Shown in pieces: positions 28,253 to 38,140 of a stretch of DNA of 64,000 bases. A program made the position numbers and the translations under genes. The stretch is from Bacteroidota bacterium (GTDB lineage: Bacteria; Bacteroidota; Bacteroidia; Chitinophagales; Chitinophagaceae). The stretch is taken from assembly GCA_023428755.1 (NCBI GenBank), contig JAEYWX010000009.1, positions 62,001 through 126,000 of the forward strand, read 5' to 3'. A model generated the notes under the pieces. That model had not been told where the DNA came from. It made no database searches and was given only the letters and a program-made list of their open reading frames with translations. Positions within the stretch are counted from its first letter, which is position 1, and every line of letters begins with the position of its first letter.

Positions 28253-29441
28253 GTTTTGATGTTCCAAGAAATGCAGAACTAAAGCGGAGCTTTAGTTTAT
28301 GCCGTAAAAAGTTAAGCAAAACTTCGTATAAATTTATGAAAGTTGGCAATAATACAAGACAGGCAAGCACCAGTCCCGGATCAATTTTTAGCCGGAAGCT
28401 GCTGTAACTGATAAGAGTTATAAAAACAATTACAACACCGCCCAGCAATTGCAGCAAGGTTCCAACAGAGTTGAACCAAAGATCACCTTTGAAAAACAAA
28501 CCACAGATGAGTGGCAGTATAAGCCAGATCACTATGAATGAAATGATGGCAGTAAGCCAGGCAGGCAGTACACGGATATAATCATCTTCCAACACCATTC
28601 GCATAATATTGGCATGAATTACGGTTCCATACATATCCGGATAACTTCGCCCCGACAGACGTGGGTTGAGCGGAGTAAATAATTTGTCTTCATCCAGCTG
28701 TACTGTGTTTCTCTTAGATGGTAATCCTAAAAAACCGATCAGCACAATTTTATCTTTTAACTGATCAGCAGAAAAGGCCGGATCCATCACTTCATCAAAA
28801 TCAAAGAACCGGAAATTCGAGAGGTTGCCAAAATAATGAATCTCTGTTTTTTGATTCGCTCTTTTTTTTAACCGGTCATAAAATTGCGGGTCATAATTTT
28901 TGATGATAGAAGTAGTAAAGGCTTCCTGGCTATTTGAAAACGGGTAGTAATACCGAATGGTCGAAAACTCCGGATCGTCACCCACAATATTTGCATATCC
29001 TTTTTGTGTATTGCTGAAAAACGAATCGGGATGAATACTTTGTTTGGGATTTTCAAAATCTGCAATATAGGTTACTACATAGTTGTTATGTTGCTGTAAG
29101 GTTTGTTGTAATACACTGTCATTCTCATTCGTTCGCCCGGCAAATACGGCATCAATGGCAATGGTTTTTGGTTTCCCTGTTTGGAGTTGTTGTAATAACA
29201 GGGCTATTTCTTTTCTGTTTTTATTTTCAAGGTTTACGAGTACGATCTTATCGTCATAAATGGCATTTCTGTCTTTTGCTTTTGTATAATACAGATCGGT
29301 GAGTGTAAAGTCATGAAATGCTTCTGTAAAGGGATCAAAAAAGGAAATGTTGAGGATCACCAGCGAAAGCAGGGAGATGCATCCGAAAATAAAACAATTC
29401 AGAAGCAGGTATTCACCAAAAAAACGTTTGAAACGCAGCAT
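28245..29441 (-). CDS. CHASE2-domain membrane protein without cytoplasmic output domain
   Basis: This 398-residue protein has one N-terminal membrane helix (residues 14-34), an extracytoplasmic CHASE2 domain (about 40-285) and three more helices near 292-317, 323-350 and 355-380. CHASE2 markers include YDDKIVLVNLENKNRKEIAL, KTIAIDAVFAGRTN, LKDKIVLIGFLG and DMYGTVIHANIMRMVL. Usual CHASE2 proteins end in a kinase, cyclase or adenylate domain; here only about 20 residues remain after the last helix. It therefore probably passes its signal through protein contacts in or across the membrane. It is coupled to the FecR-like gene by an 8-base overlap, and a terminator separates it from the exported genes upstream. 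Confidence 0.88.
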   Translation of the reverse strand: MLRFKRFFGEYLLLNCFIFGCISLLSLVILNISFFDPFTEAFHDFTLTDLYYTKAKDRNAIYDDKIVLVNLENKNRKEIALLLQQLQTGKPKTIAIDAVFAGRTNENDSVLQQTLQQHNNYVVTYIADFENPKQSIHPDSFFSNTQKGYANIVGDDPEFSTIRYYYPFSNSQEAFTTSIIKNYDPQFYDRLKKRANQKTEIHYFGNLSNFRFFDFDEVMDPAFSADQLKDKIVLIGFLGLPSKRNTVQLDEDKLFTPLNPRLSGRSYPDMYGTVIHANIMRMVLEDDYIRVLPAWLTAIISFIVIWLILPLICGLFFKGDLWFNSVGTLLQLLGGVVIVFITLISYSSFRLKIDPGLVLACLVLLPTFINLYEVLLNFLRHKLKLRFSSAFLGTSKHE

Positions 29442-29469
29442 GCAATTGTTGAATAAAGTTGCATAAAAA

Positions 29470-29506
29470 TAAGAAAGGGTATAAACATTTGCTTATACCC
29501 TTTCTT
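29470..29506 (-). terminator. Terminator after the small exported protein
   Basis: An 11-bp perfect stem (aaagggtataa 29474-29484, ttatacccttt 29493-29503) with an 8-nt loop is followed on the minus strand by a T-rich run. It lies between the small exported gene and the CHASE2 gene, so CHASE2 may be expressed mainly by readthrough or from its own promoter. Confidence 0.75.
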
Positions 29507-29522
29507 TAAAAAAAAGATGCGA

Positions 29523-29927
29523 TTAACGCTTCAGGTTAAGTGTGAACACACGGCTGTCGTTGCAATAGCTGCTGTTGCTCCAGTAAAGGCTCTTGTCGGT
29601 AGTTTGTGCATACCATTTTGTCCAGTTACCGGGTACCCAGATGTCAATACGAACAGAGGTTGCATAAGGCGAAAGACGGCCTTGATAAATACCTTCTACC
29701 CAAATGTCTACATAATGTCCTGTAATATTATCGAAGTAAGCATAGCAATAGCCACGTGTTTTTTTTTCACGAGGGCCAGCTTCAGGACCAGGGAGATCTT
29801 TTTTGTCTGTTACAGGTTGTGCAACAACAGCTACTTTCTTTTTAGGAGCTGCCTGTGCAGTTGCTTTGTTGCCAAATGCAACAGATAAACCAATGATTGC
29901 GAGGGTTAGGAATACTAACTTTTTCAT
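29523..29927 (-). CDS. Small exported protein next to the caspase gene, function unknown
   Basis: This 134-residue protein has a clear signal peptide (MKKLVFLTLAIIGLSVAFGN, cleavage near TAQA). A Lys/Pro-rich linker (about 27-57) leads into an aromatic-rich beta domain: RGYCYAYFDNITGHYVDIWV, then VRIDIWVPGNWTKWYAQT, then LYWSNSSYC. The two cysteines bracket this domain and could form a disulfide. I do not recognise the family. It starts 45 bases after the caspase stop codon on the same strand and is followed by a terminator, so caspase and this protein form one transcript. It may be a substrate, inhibitor or partner of the caspase; nothing in the sequence decides which. Confidence 0.8.
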   Translation of the reverse strand: MKKLVFLTLAIIGLSVAFGNKATAQAAPKKKVAVVAQPVTDKKDLPGPEAGPREKKTRGYCYAYFDNITGHYVDIWVEGIYQGRLSPYATSVRIDIWVPGNWTKWYAQTTDKSLYWSNSSYCNDSRVFTLNLKR

Positions 29928-29972
29928 ACTGTTTGTTTTTGTTGATTAATGAAAAAATGATGGTTAAAATGT

Positions 29973-31976
29973 TTATTGTTTTTTAGGAACGATTTTATAA
30001 GGGATCGAATAAATATTTACTGCATCGGGCTGGATGGTTTCTTCATCACTACCTCTTGTTTGAATACCATCGGTACGATTAATGCCCTGCATCAGCTTTT
30101 CAAATGGATTGTTCGCTTTGGGTGCTTCACCACGGCTGTTTCCTTGTGCAACAAATATCTGGCGAAGATTCAATGGGGCTTTCGCTGCTACCAGTTTTAT
30201 AACATTCATTCCATCAGGAGGTCCAATGCGGAGTATTCTGGTTAAGCGAACGGTATCACCAGGGTTAATGAAACAATCGGTTGGTTGCTGATTGCTGGCA
30301 GGGAATAACACATTCACTAAATTGTCGGGCTGAATTTCAAGAATGTTGTAATACAAACGTTCCTGTCCATTATTGATCACACGGAGATTGTACCGGTCGT
30401 TATGCTGGAAAACAATGTTGCCTGAGGGATCTTTGATCGTTTTTTCAGGAAGATCAGTGATCATGGCATTGTTGTTTCCTTCGGCACGCTTGTAATCAAT
30501 GGGTACAAATTCAAAAACGACATTGAGTTCTTCGTTCTTCATATTAAGGTTACGAAGATAAGCGGCACGGCCAAATCCAGCAATTTTTGAACTGATAAAT
30601 GATGACAATTGATCCGGTGCAAGCAACTTGCTGCAAACGCCCAATCTGTAATCGCCGGAAGTTGAAATATAAATGGAATCGGGGCTGAAACCATCTGCAC
30701 CCTGTTCGATGAACACATCGCCTTGTGCGTCTGTAAGCTTTGCCTGTTTGTTATTGCTTACAATCTCTTTAATGGTTGTAAACAATGCCGCATCTGTTGC
30801 TTTCACCGTAACCGGTACTACCAAGTCGCCAAAACTTACTTCTTCCAAAAATATCCAGGCTGTTTTCAATACGTCATCACTCAGTTCAGTATCTAATTCT
30901 ACCTGGCTGCTGTAATCACCTGCTGTAACAATGGTGCCCTTTGCAATTGGTTTTGCTGCTGCCTTATTGTAGGTGTTGGATGGGTATACAGCAACTGTGG
31001 TGCCTGCAAACACACTGTAAATTTTTCCGCAGGCAATGGTTATTTTCTTTTTGTCAATGATTTGCTCGGTTACATAGTAATTGGGTTTGCCTAATGCTTT
31101 ACCGCCAAAAATTTCTTTGTCGAGATCACCTTCAGCATTGGGTGTTTGGCCCGGCACCATTTTACTCATCTCCAGCCGTATATTATCAAACACGGCACGG
31201 TAACTTGTTTTGCTATCGGCCTTTGCCAATGCTTTTGAAAATGCAAGCGAAAGACTGCCGCAATGTTCATCACCACATTCCTGGTTGAGTTCTGATGCGG
31301 CTGATGCAAAAAATGCACTCATAGGAGCAAGCCCTGGTTTTGACTCACCCAAACTAAACAATCCTTCATTTACAATTTTTGTATTCGTAGCTGGCTTATA
31401 GCCTTTCGGTGCATATTTAGTAGTGGTGCCACGATAATTTCCAAGTCCTGCTCGTGTGCTGGTGCCGCTATGGCAGGCATCAACAATTACCAGCAGATTG
31501 CCATCGTTGCCTAAATGTTTCCTGATCTTTTCCAGTTCTGTTCCAAACACATCGTCCCGTAAATGCTTTTCAACGCCGGGTGTATATTCCATGGGCGAAT
31601 CGTAGGTGACCAATGCTTCATCGTATCCATCGGCTTCATCACCATTATCATCCATTACCTGTTGTCCGTGTCCACTGAAATGAAATACGCAAATATCTCC
31701 CGGCTTCGCTTTGCCAACAAACTGTTGCTGCATAGCGGTGAGGATGCCGTTTTTTGTTCCTTCTTTATCACGCAATATGCGGATGTTTTCTTCTTTAAAA
31801 CCCTGACGCTTCAATGATTCTTTAATGAGCGGAATATCATTTTCTGAATTCAGCTTATTCCATCCTGTACTCGGTGCATAATTCGATATGGCCACAATGA
31901 GCGCATATTTTTCGGGGACCTGTGCAGATGCCTGCTGCAGCACGAGAATAAAAACAAAAAGCAGGATTGATTTCAT
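29973..31976 (-). CDS. Exported caspase-family (peptidase C14/metacaspase) protein
   Basis: This 667-residue protein has a signal peptide (MKSILLFVFILVLQQASAQ) followed at once by a caspase domain (about 20-255). The catalytic pair is present: His103 in VFHFSGHGQQ and Cys169 in VIVDACHSG. The metacaspase acidic pocket DDNGDEADGYDEAL lies between them. The C-terminal 400 residues contain several beta-rich segments, the last resembling DUF4384 (NLVNVLFPASNQ, then INPGDTVRLTR), which is common behind bacterial caspases. It should act in the periplasm or at the surface. It is cotranscribed with the small exported protein; CHASE2 and FecR-like genes follow. The specificity is expected to be for Arg or Lys, as in metacaspases, but this is family knowledge only. 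Confidence 0.93.
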   Translation of the reverse strand: MKSILLFVFILVLQQASAQVPEKYALIVAISNYAPSTGWNKLNSENDIPLIKESLKRQGFKEENIRILRDKEGTKNGILTAMQQQFVGKAKPGDICVFHFSGHGQQVMDDNGDEADGYDEALVTYDSPMEYTPGVEKHLRDDVFGTELEKIRKHLGNDGNLLVIVDACHSGTSTRAGLGNYRGTTTKYAPKGYKPATNTKIVNEGLFSLGESKPGLAPMSAFFASAASELNQECGDEHCGSLSLAFSKALAKADSKTSYRAVFDNIRLEMSKMVPGQTPNAEGDLDKEIFGGKALGKPNYYVTEQIIDKKKITIACGKIYSVFAGTTVAVYPSNTYNKAAAKPIAKGTIVTAGDYSSQVELDTELSDDVLKTAWIFLEEVSFGDLVVPVTVKATDAALFTTIKEIVSNNKQAKLTDAQGDVFIEQGADGFSPDSIYISTSGDYRLGVCSKLLAPDQLSSFISSKIAGFGRAAYLRNLNMKNEELNVVFEFVPIDYKRAEGNNNAMITDLPEKTIKDPSGNIVFQHNDRYNLRVINNGQERLYYNILEIQPDNLVNVLFPASNQQPTDCFINPGDTVRLTRILRIGPPDGMNVIKLVAAKAPLNLRQIFVAQGNSRGEAPKANNPFEKLMQGINRTDGIQTRGSDEETIQPDAVNIYSIPYKIVPKKQ

Positions 31977-32250
31977 ATTGGGGCAGGAAGTTAAGAATTC
32001 CTGTTACGGTAGCAATATTAAGACGCTGGAATAAATGTTTCTATACCCACTTGAAGGTATTTTTAATATTTGGTTGTTTTTACTTACTTATATATTGATA
32101 ATTTAAATGTCAGTTGGATTTATGCTGTAATAGCTCGTAGTTGCCTTTTTATTTTGCTTTTATTATGTGAAGTGTAACAGAAACTGTCGCAAAAAATAAG
32201 CCTATGAAGGTTGTTACTCGTTTCTTCAATAATTTCATGTTTTTATCACA

Positions 32251-34365
32251 TTGAATCATTCTTCTTCCACCATATTAAACAGCCCGGTAGAATACCTGAA
32301 AGGTGTTGGTCCTTTGCGTGCCGATCTGTTGAAAAAAGAACTCAACATTTTTACGTTTGCTGACTTGCTGGAACATTTTCCCTACCGGCATATCGATAAA
32401 ACAAAAGTTACACCCATTGCCCAGGTGAACATGGGAATGGATTATGTGCAGGTAGCAGGCCGCCTCACCGATTTTGAAGTGATTGGCGAAAAAAGAGGAA
32501 AGCGTTTGGTGGCGCATATCCGTGATGCAAGCGGAACGATGGAACTAACATGGTTTCAGGGAATAAACTGGGTTGAAAAATTGTTAGCGATCGGGCAGGA
32601 GTTCCTGGTGTTTGGCAAGCTGGGGTTTTTCATGGGCAAGCCGCAAATTGTACATCCCGAACTGGAAGTACGCACCCATGAAAATGCAGAAGGGAAATCG
32701 TTGCTGGAACCTATTTATCCCACCACCGAAAAATTAAAAGCAAGAGGGTTAAACGGAAGAAGTATTGCAAAGCTTACTGCGGTATTACTGCCGCAGCTTC
32801 ATCCAAAAGATTTACCGGAGAATTTACCGGAGAAAATAATTACACAATTAAATTTTCCATCCCGTTACGATGCATACCGGTTCATTCATTTCCCGGCCGA
32901 TGCCGCACAATACGAGGCAGCATTGCAACGCTTGAAATTTGAAGAGTTGTTTTTTGCACAATTACGGATGGGTATGATCAAGAGTAACCGCCACCGCTTT
33001 TCAAAAGGTGTGGTGTTTGATAAAGTAGGAGATCTGTTCAATACATTTTACAGTGATCATCTTCCGTTTCAATTAACCAGTGCGCAAAAACGTGTGTTGA
33101 AAGAAATCAGGCAGGATACGGCACGTGGTCATCAAATGAATCGGTTGTTACAAGGTGATGTGGGCAGCGGTAAAACTATTGTGGCCTTATTAACCATGTT
33201 GCTGGCGGCTGATAACAATTACCAGAGTTGTTTAATGGCTCCCACCGAAATATTGGCACAACAACATTTCAACAGCATTTCTAATTTATTGAAAGAAATG
33301 AATGTGAGCATCCGCTTACTCACCGGCTCAACCAAAAAAGCTGAACGGGAAAAGATATTGAGTGGATTACAATCCGGCGACATTCAAATGATCGTAGGTA
33401 CACATGCATTGATTGAGCAAGTAGTGCAATTTAAAAATCTGGGATTGGCAATTGTGGATGAACAGCATCGCTTTGGAGTGGCGCAACGTGCCGAACTGCA
33501 AACGAAGGGTACCTATCCGCCACATGTATTAGTGATGACGGCCACGCCTATTCCACGCACCATGGCCATGACGGCCTATGGCGATCTTGATTACAGTGTG
33601 ATGGATGAATTACCACCCGGCCGCAAACCCATTACTACAGTGCATCGGTATGAATCGGCCCGGCCTTCGGTAATGGATTTTGTGAAACAGGAAATTGCAA
33701 AAGGCCGGCAGGCATATTTTATTTATCCATTGATTGAAGAGAGTTCAAAAATGGATTTTGAAAACCTGATGAAAGGATATGAAGAAGTGAAAGCATTTTT
33801 TCCGGAACCGAAATTCTACATCAGCATGGTGCACGGCAAACAAAAGGCCGATGTGAAAGATACCAACATGATGCGTTTTAAAAAGAACGATACACAGATC
33901 ATGGTAGCCACTACTGTAATTGAAGTGGGTGTGGATGTGCCCAATGCCAGTGTAATGGTAATGGAAAGCGCAGAACGCTTTGGGTTATCGCAGCTACATC
34001 AGCTTCGTGGAAGAGTGGGAAGAGGAAGTGAGCAGAGTTTTTGCATTCTTTTAACAGGTAGTAAATTAACGAACGATGCTCGTGAACGGTTAAAGATAAT
34101 GTGTGCCACCAATGATGGGTTTGTAATAGCAGAAAAAGATTTGGAACTCCGCGGCCCCGGTGATATTGAAGGTACCCGGCAGAGTGGATTACTGAACTTT
34201 AAGCTGGCCAGTATTGTTCAGGATAAAGAATTGCTTGAAACGGCGAAAATAATCAGTGATCAGTTGCTGCAGGATGATCCTGAGTTGTCTTCGGCCGAAA
34301 ATTTGCTGTTAAAAAACTACCTGTTGTCAAAAAAGGGTAAAACCGTGTGGAGTAAAGTAGCATAG
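32251..34365 (+). CDS. recG: ATP-dependent DNA helicase RecG
   Basis: The start is TTG 32251; an ATG at 32238 in another frame stops after five codons. At 704 residues it has the usual RecG length. The N-terminal wedge/OB region (YLKGVGPLRADLLKKELNI, then YVQVAGRLTDFEVIG) precedes the helicase core with Walker A GDVGSGKT (302-309), DEQH box (403-406), TATPIPRTMAMT and the RecG-specific LHQLRGRVGRG. It remodels stalled replication forks and Holliday-like junctions. It stands alone, divergent from the caspase cluster across 274 bases, with no obvious operon partner. Confidence 0.97.
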   Translation: MNHSSSTILNSPVEYLKGVGPLRADLLKKELNIFTFADLLEHFPYRHIDKTKVTPIAQVNMGMDYVQVAGRLTDFEVIGEKRGKRLVAHIRDASGTMELTWFQGINWVEKLLAIGQEFLVFGKLGFFMGKPQIVHPELEVRTHENAEGKSLLEPIYPTTEKLKARGLNGRSIAKLTAVLLPQLHPKDLPENLPEKIITQLNFPSRYDAYRFIHFPADAAQYEAALQRLKFEELFFAQLRMGMIKSNRHRFSKGVVFDKVGDLFNTFYSDHLPFQLTSAQKRVLKEIRQDTARGHQMNRLLQGDVGSGKTIVALLTMLLAADNNYQSCLMAPTEILAQQHFNSISNLLKEMNVSIRLLTGSTKKAEREKILSGLQSGDIQMIVGTHALIEQVVQFKNLGLAIVDEQHRFGVAQRAELQTKGTYPPHVLVMTATPIPRTMAMTAYGDLDYSVMDELPPGRKPITTVHRYESARPSVMDFVKQEIAKGRQAYFIYPLIEESSKMDFENLMKGYEEVKAFFPEPKFYISMVHGKQKADVKDTNMMRFKKNDTQIMVATTVIEVGVDVPNASVMVMESAERFGLSQLHQLRGRVGRGSEQSFCILLTGSKLTNDARERLKIMCATNDGFVIAEKDLELRGPGDIEGTRQSGLLNFKLASIVQDKELLETAKIISDQLLQDDPELSSAENLLLKNYLLSKKGKTVWSKVA

Positions 34366-34435
34366 TGATAATAAGCGGTAGTTATTTCCGTTTTAATTGA
34401 CTAAATTCAAAGTCCGTAGCATAGAATACATTTAC

Positions 34436-37400
34436 ATGAAACAACTCCGAATCTTCATCGTACCAGCAATGCTGATGACCTTTCCACTCCTAAGTTTTGG
34501 TCAACTCTATTTTGCAGAGAACAAAGGCCAGTGGGATCAGCAGGTACACTTTAAAACAGAGTCGGGCAACAGTGCCTTCTTTCTTACAAAAGATGGCTAC
34601 ACCATCCTGATGAATCATCCGGAAGATTACATGCGGCTGGCAGAATTTAATCATGGTCATGGGTTTGATTCAACTGCAAAATTCAATGCACGGGTGGCAC
34701 CACCTGAAAAAATGCGGGCACATGCGTTTCGGGTGAAATTTTTGGGCGGCAACTTCAACTCCAAACCAGTAATGGAAAAGCCCATTGAAGGAATTGAGAA
34801 TTATTTCATAGGCAACGATCCCTCCAAATGGGCCAGCAATGTGCGTTTATACCAGGCCATCACTTACAAAAATGTATATCCAAATATCGACGTACGGTAT
34901 TACGTACAGGACGATCAGTTGAAGTACGATGTGATCGTTTATCCCGGTGCTGATGTTTCAAAAATTCAGATGCGGTACGAAGGAGCAGAAAAACTGAGCA
35001 TCCGAAACAATGAACTGGTGGTATCAACTTCGGTTGGGGAAGCCCGTGAGTTAAAGCCATATACTTATCAGTTTGTAAATGGCAAACGTGAAACCATCGG
35101 GAATAAATACAAGATCACGGGTAATACAGTAAGTTTTGATATCAAAGCATATAACAAAGCCACAACATTGGTAATCGATCCATCATTGGTTTTTTCCTCA
35201 TTCAGCCGCAGTACAGCCGATAACTGGGGTTTTACTGCAACCTATGGTGCCGATGGCAGTTTCTTTGGCGGCGGTATTGCACAACCAACCGGTTTTCCGG
35301 TAACACCCGGTGCCATTCAAAGCACAGGTGGTGGCGGTGGCGGTGGTAATGGTGCAGCGCCACCTGATATTGCGATCATCAAACTTTCACCTGATGGCCG
35401 TAACCGGATCTACGCAACCTATCTTGGCGGTAACCAGTTAGATCAACCGCATAGTCTGGTAGCAGATGCAGCCGGAAATCTTGTGATCGCCGGCCGTACA
35501 AATTCCGGATCAAGTTTTCCAGGGTCATTGGTTCCTGCGGGAAGTGCCGGAGGCGGGTATGATATTTTTGTAACAAAGATCAACGCAACAGGTACAGCTA
35601 TTATTGGTTCATCCCGCATTGGCGGTTCAGGAAACGATGGCGTAAATATTACTGACACACGGGGAGGTGCAAATTCTTTACAACGTTTCTATGGAGATGA
35701 TGGAAGAAGTGAAGTGATACTTGATGGTGCCGGCAACATATTAGTGGCGTCATCCACACAGTCAACCAACTTTCCGATTGTGGGCGGTTTCCAGGCAAGT
35801 TCGGGTGGTCAGCAGGATGCAGTGTTGCTGAAATTTAATGCTAATGCAACAGCTTTGATCTGGAGTACGTACATGGGCGGTGGTGCCAATGATGCAGGAT
35901 TTGTATTGGCTATCAACCCAACAAGTCCTTCCAACATTTATGTGGGTGGTGGTACTGCAAGTTCAGGTTTTCCCGGAACCGGTGCAGGAGTATTACAGCC
36001 AACATTTAACGGCGGAATTGCAGACGGCTACGTAGCGCATGTGCGTGATAATGGAGGTTCTGTGTCATTGGTTCGTTCTACCTATTTAGGCACAGGAAAT
36101 ATTGACATGGTGTATGGTGTGCAGTTCGATGCGATGGGCTTCCCATATGTGATGGGTACTACAACTGGAAATTGGCCTGTTATTAACGCAAGCTATTCTG
36201 TTGCCAATTCACGACAGTTCATTGGAAAACTAAGACCCGATCTGAGCGGCTATGTCTATTCAACTACATTTGGTACCAGCGGCGCATTGAATCCAAACAT
36301 TTCGCCCGTTGCATTTCTGGTTGATAATTGTGAAAATGTATACGTATCCGGTTGGGGAGGTGGTGCAAATAATTTCGGAGGCGGTTATCCGTCGCAAGGT
36401 ACTGCGGGTTTGCCGGTAACACCTGATGCATTTCAGCGAAACACTGACGGTAGTGATTTTTACTTTTTTGTTTTGCAGAAGAATGCTGCTTCTCAATTAT
36501 ACGGAAGCTTTTTTGGCCAGTTAGGTGGCGGTGGTGGATTGGAACATGTGGATGGTGGCACCAGCCGGTTTGATGCAAATGGAACCATTTACCAGGCCAT
36601 GTGTGCTAATTGTAAAAACGTTGCAAGTAATATACCTCTTTCAGCCCCTTTTCCCATTACTGCGGGTGTGTATGGCAATACAAATCCTGCCGGAGGCAGT
36701 GGTTGTAATTTAGGTATGGTAAAAATCAATTTCGATCTGTCGGGTATTGATGTGTCGCTTCGTGCAGTAGGGGCAAGGCAGTTGAATTTCTGTTTACCTG
36801 CAACTGTTCAGTTTACAGATACTGTACGTGAAGCAAGGCAATATATCTGGATTTGGGGCGATGGTACACCAAACGATACCACAACACAGAATCCCTTTAC
36901 ACACACTTATAATACCGTTGGTGTGTTTGATGTAAAGGTGATTGGAATAGACAGTAACTCCTGTAATGTAAAAGATTCTGCTTTCATGCAGATACGGGTT
37001 ACTACTGATTCAGTAGATGTTGATTTTAATTTTGCACGGCAGGATTGTAACAGTCTTACATTCCAGTTTACAAATACAAGTAATATTCTAAGTGCATCAA
37101 CACCCTTTGGCCCACGTTCATTTGTGTGGGTGTGGGGCGATGGAAGTCCGAACGATACAGTACCGGGATTTGCACCACCTGTTTCGCACACTTTCCCTGG
37201 TATTGGTTCATACAATGTTCGTTTGTTACTGATCGATTCTAATTACTGTAACCTCGGTGATGCAGACAGCATCATCAACTTCCAGGTAATTGATAATATA
37301 CGGGCAGGTTTTCGTGTGGGAACAATTTGTGTGCCCGATACCATTCCCATTACTGATACATCTAGAGGTGCTCTTACATACTTATGGGTAAGCAGCGATG

Positions 37401-38053
37401 GACAAACATCTACTGATCCTGTTCCTTCGTTTGTCTATAACACAGCAGGCCCTTACAGCATTACGCAGTATGTTTATAATCCCAACAGCTGTAATCTCGT
37501 TGATTCAACAACAAGGTTTTTCCAGGCAGCAGGTCCGCCTGTTGCAGGGTTCTTCTATAACCCTAATCCATCACAGGAAAATACACCAACACGCTTTACC
37601 AATACAGCTTCAGAAGATGTGGTATCGTGGTTGTGGGATTTTGACGATGGCGACACGTCAACCCAACGTGATCCGCTTCATCAATTCAGATCACCCGGAA
37701 TCAATAATGTTTGTTTAACTGTAACCAACCAGGCAGGTTGTGTTGATTCAGTATGTATTCCTGTTGAATCCATCATCAATGTGGTAAACGATCTTCCATC
37801 TGCCTTTACGCCCAATGGCGATGGTGTGAACGATGTGTTTTTTGTACGTGGATTTGGTATAACAAAAATGACCTTGCGTGTGTTTAACAGACAAGGGTTG
37901 ATGGTGTTTGAAAGCCGCTCACAAAACATTGGATGGGATGGCACTTACAAGGGAATACCACAACCGATGGATGCGTATGCATGGACGCTGGAAGTTGAAT
38001 ATTTTACCGGAGAGAAATTTAGAAAGAAAGGTGATGTAACGTTGATACGATAA
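34436..38053 (+). CDS. Large secreted protein: propeller, PKD repeats and T9SS type B (gliding-associated) C-terminus
   Basis: The start is placed at ATG 34436 (MKQLRIFIVPAMLMTFPLLS, ending SFG; a signal peptide), not the upstream TTG. The product is 1205 residues. An N-terminal domain (YFAENKGQWDQQVHF) and SBBP-like propeller repeats (YATYLGGNQLDQPHSLVADA, WSTYMGGGANDAGFVL) fill residues 30-780. Three to four PKD-like domains follow, each marked by WGDG or WDFDDG and HTY/HTF (YIWIWGDGTPNDT, FVWVWGDGSPNDT, WLWDFDDGDTSTQ). The last 90 residues are a gliding-motility type CHU_C domain: PSAFTPNGDGVNDVFFVRG, then VFNRQGLMVFES. The next gene encodes the PorP/SprF-type protein that such type B cargo needs for attachment. 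Confidence 0.95.
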   Translation: MKQLRIFIVPAMLMTFPLLSFGQLYFAENKGQWDQQVHFKTESGNSAFFLTKDGYTILMNHPEDYMRLAEFNHGHGFDSTAKFNARVAPPEKMRAHAFRVKFLGGNFNSKPVMEKPIEGIENYFIGNDPSKWASNVRLYQAITYKNVYPNIDVRYYVQDDQLKYDVIVYPGADVSKIQMRYEGAEKLSIRNNELVVSTSVGEARELKPYTYQFVNGKRETIGNKYKITGNTVSFDIKAYNKATTLVIDPSLVFSSFSRSTADNWGFTATYGADGSFFGGGIAQPTGFPVTPGAIQSTGGGGGGGNGAAPPDIAIIKLSPDGRNRIYATYLGGNQLDQPHSLVADAAGNLVIAGRTNSGSSFPGSLVPAGSAGGGYDIFVTKINATGTAIIGSSRIGGSGNDGVNITDTRGGANSLQRFYGDDGRSEVILDGAGNILVASSTQSTNFPIVGGFQASSGGQQDAVLLKFNANATALIWSTYMGGGANDAGFVLAINPTSPSNIYVGGGTASSGFPGTGAGVLQPTFNGGIADGYVAHVRDNGGSVSLVRSTYLGTGNIDMVYGVQFDAMGFPYVMGTTTGNWPVINASYSVANSRQFIGKLRPDLSGYVYSTTFGTSGALNPNISPVAFLVDNCENVYVSGWGGGANNFGGGYPSQGTAGLPVTPDAFQRNTDGSDFYFFVLQKNAASQLYGSFFGQLGGGGGLEHVDGGTSRFDANGTIYQAMCANCKNVASNIPLSAPFPITAGVYGNTNPAGGSGCNLGMVKINFDLSGIDVSLRAVGARQLNFCLPATVQFTDTVREARQYIWIWGDGTPNDTTTQNPFTHTYNTVGVFDVKVIGIDSNSCNVKDSAFMQIRVTTDSVDVDFNFARQDCNSLTFQFTNTSNILSASTPFGPRSFVWVWGDGSPNDTVPGFAPPVSHTFPGIGSYNVRLLLIDSNYCNLGDADSIINFQVIDNIRAGFRVGTICVPDTIPITDTSRGALTYLWVSSDGQTSTDPVPSFVYNTAGPYSITQYVYNPNSCNLVDSTTRFFQAAGPPVAGFFYNPNPSQENTPTRFTNTASEDVVSWLWDFDDGDTSTQRDPLHQFRSPGINNVCLTVTNQAGCVDSVCIPVESIINVVNDLPSAFTPNGDGVNDVFFVRGFGITKMTLRVFNRQGLMVFESRSQNIGWDGTYKGIPQPMDAYAWTLEVEYFTGEKFRKKGDVTLIR

Positions 38054-38140
38054 ACATTACTTTTAATAGATCCTGCCCAATTGATCCTGTTTGAACGAAC
38101 CAGAACCATCAGCTAGTACTAAACGCTTAAACGATGAGCT

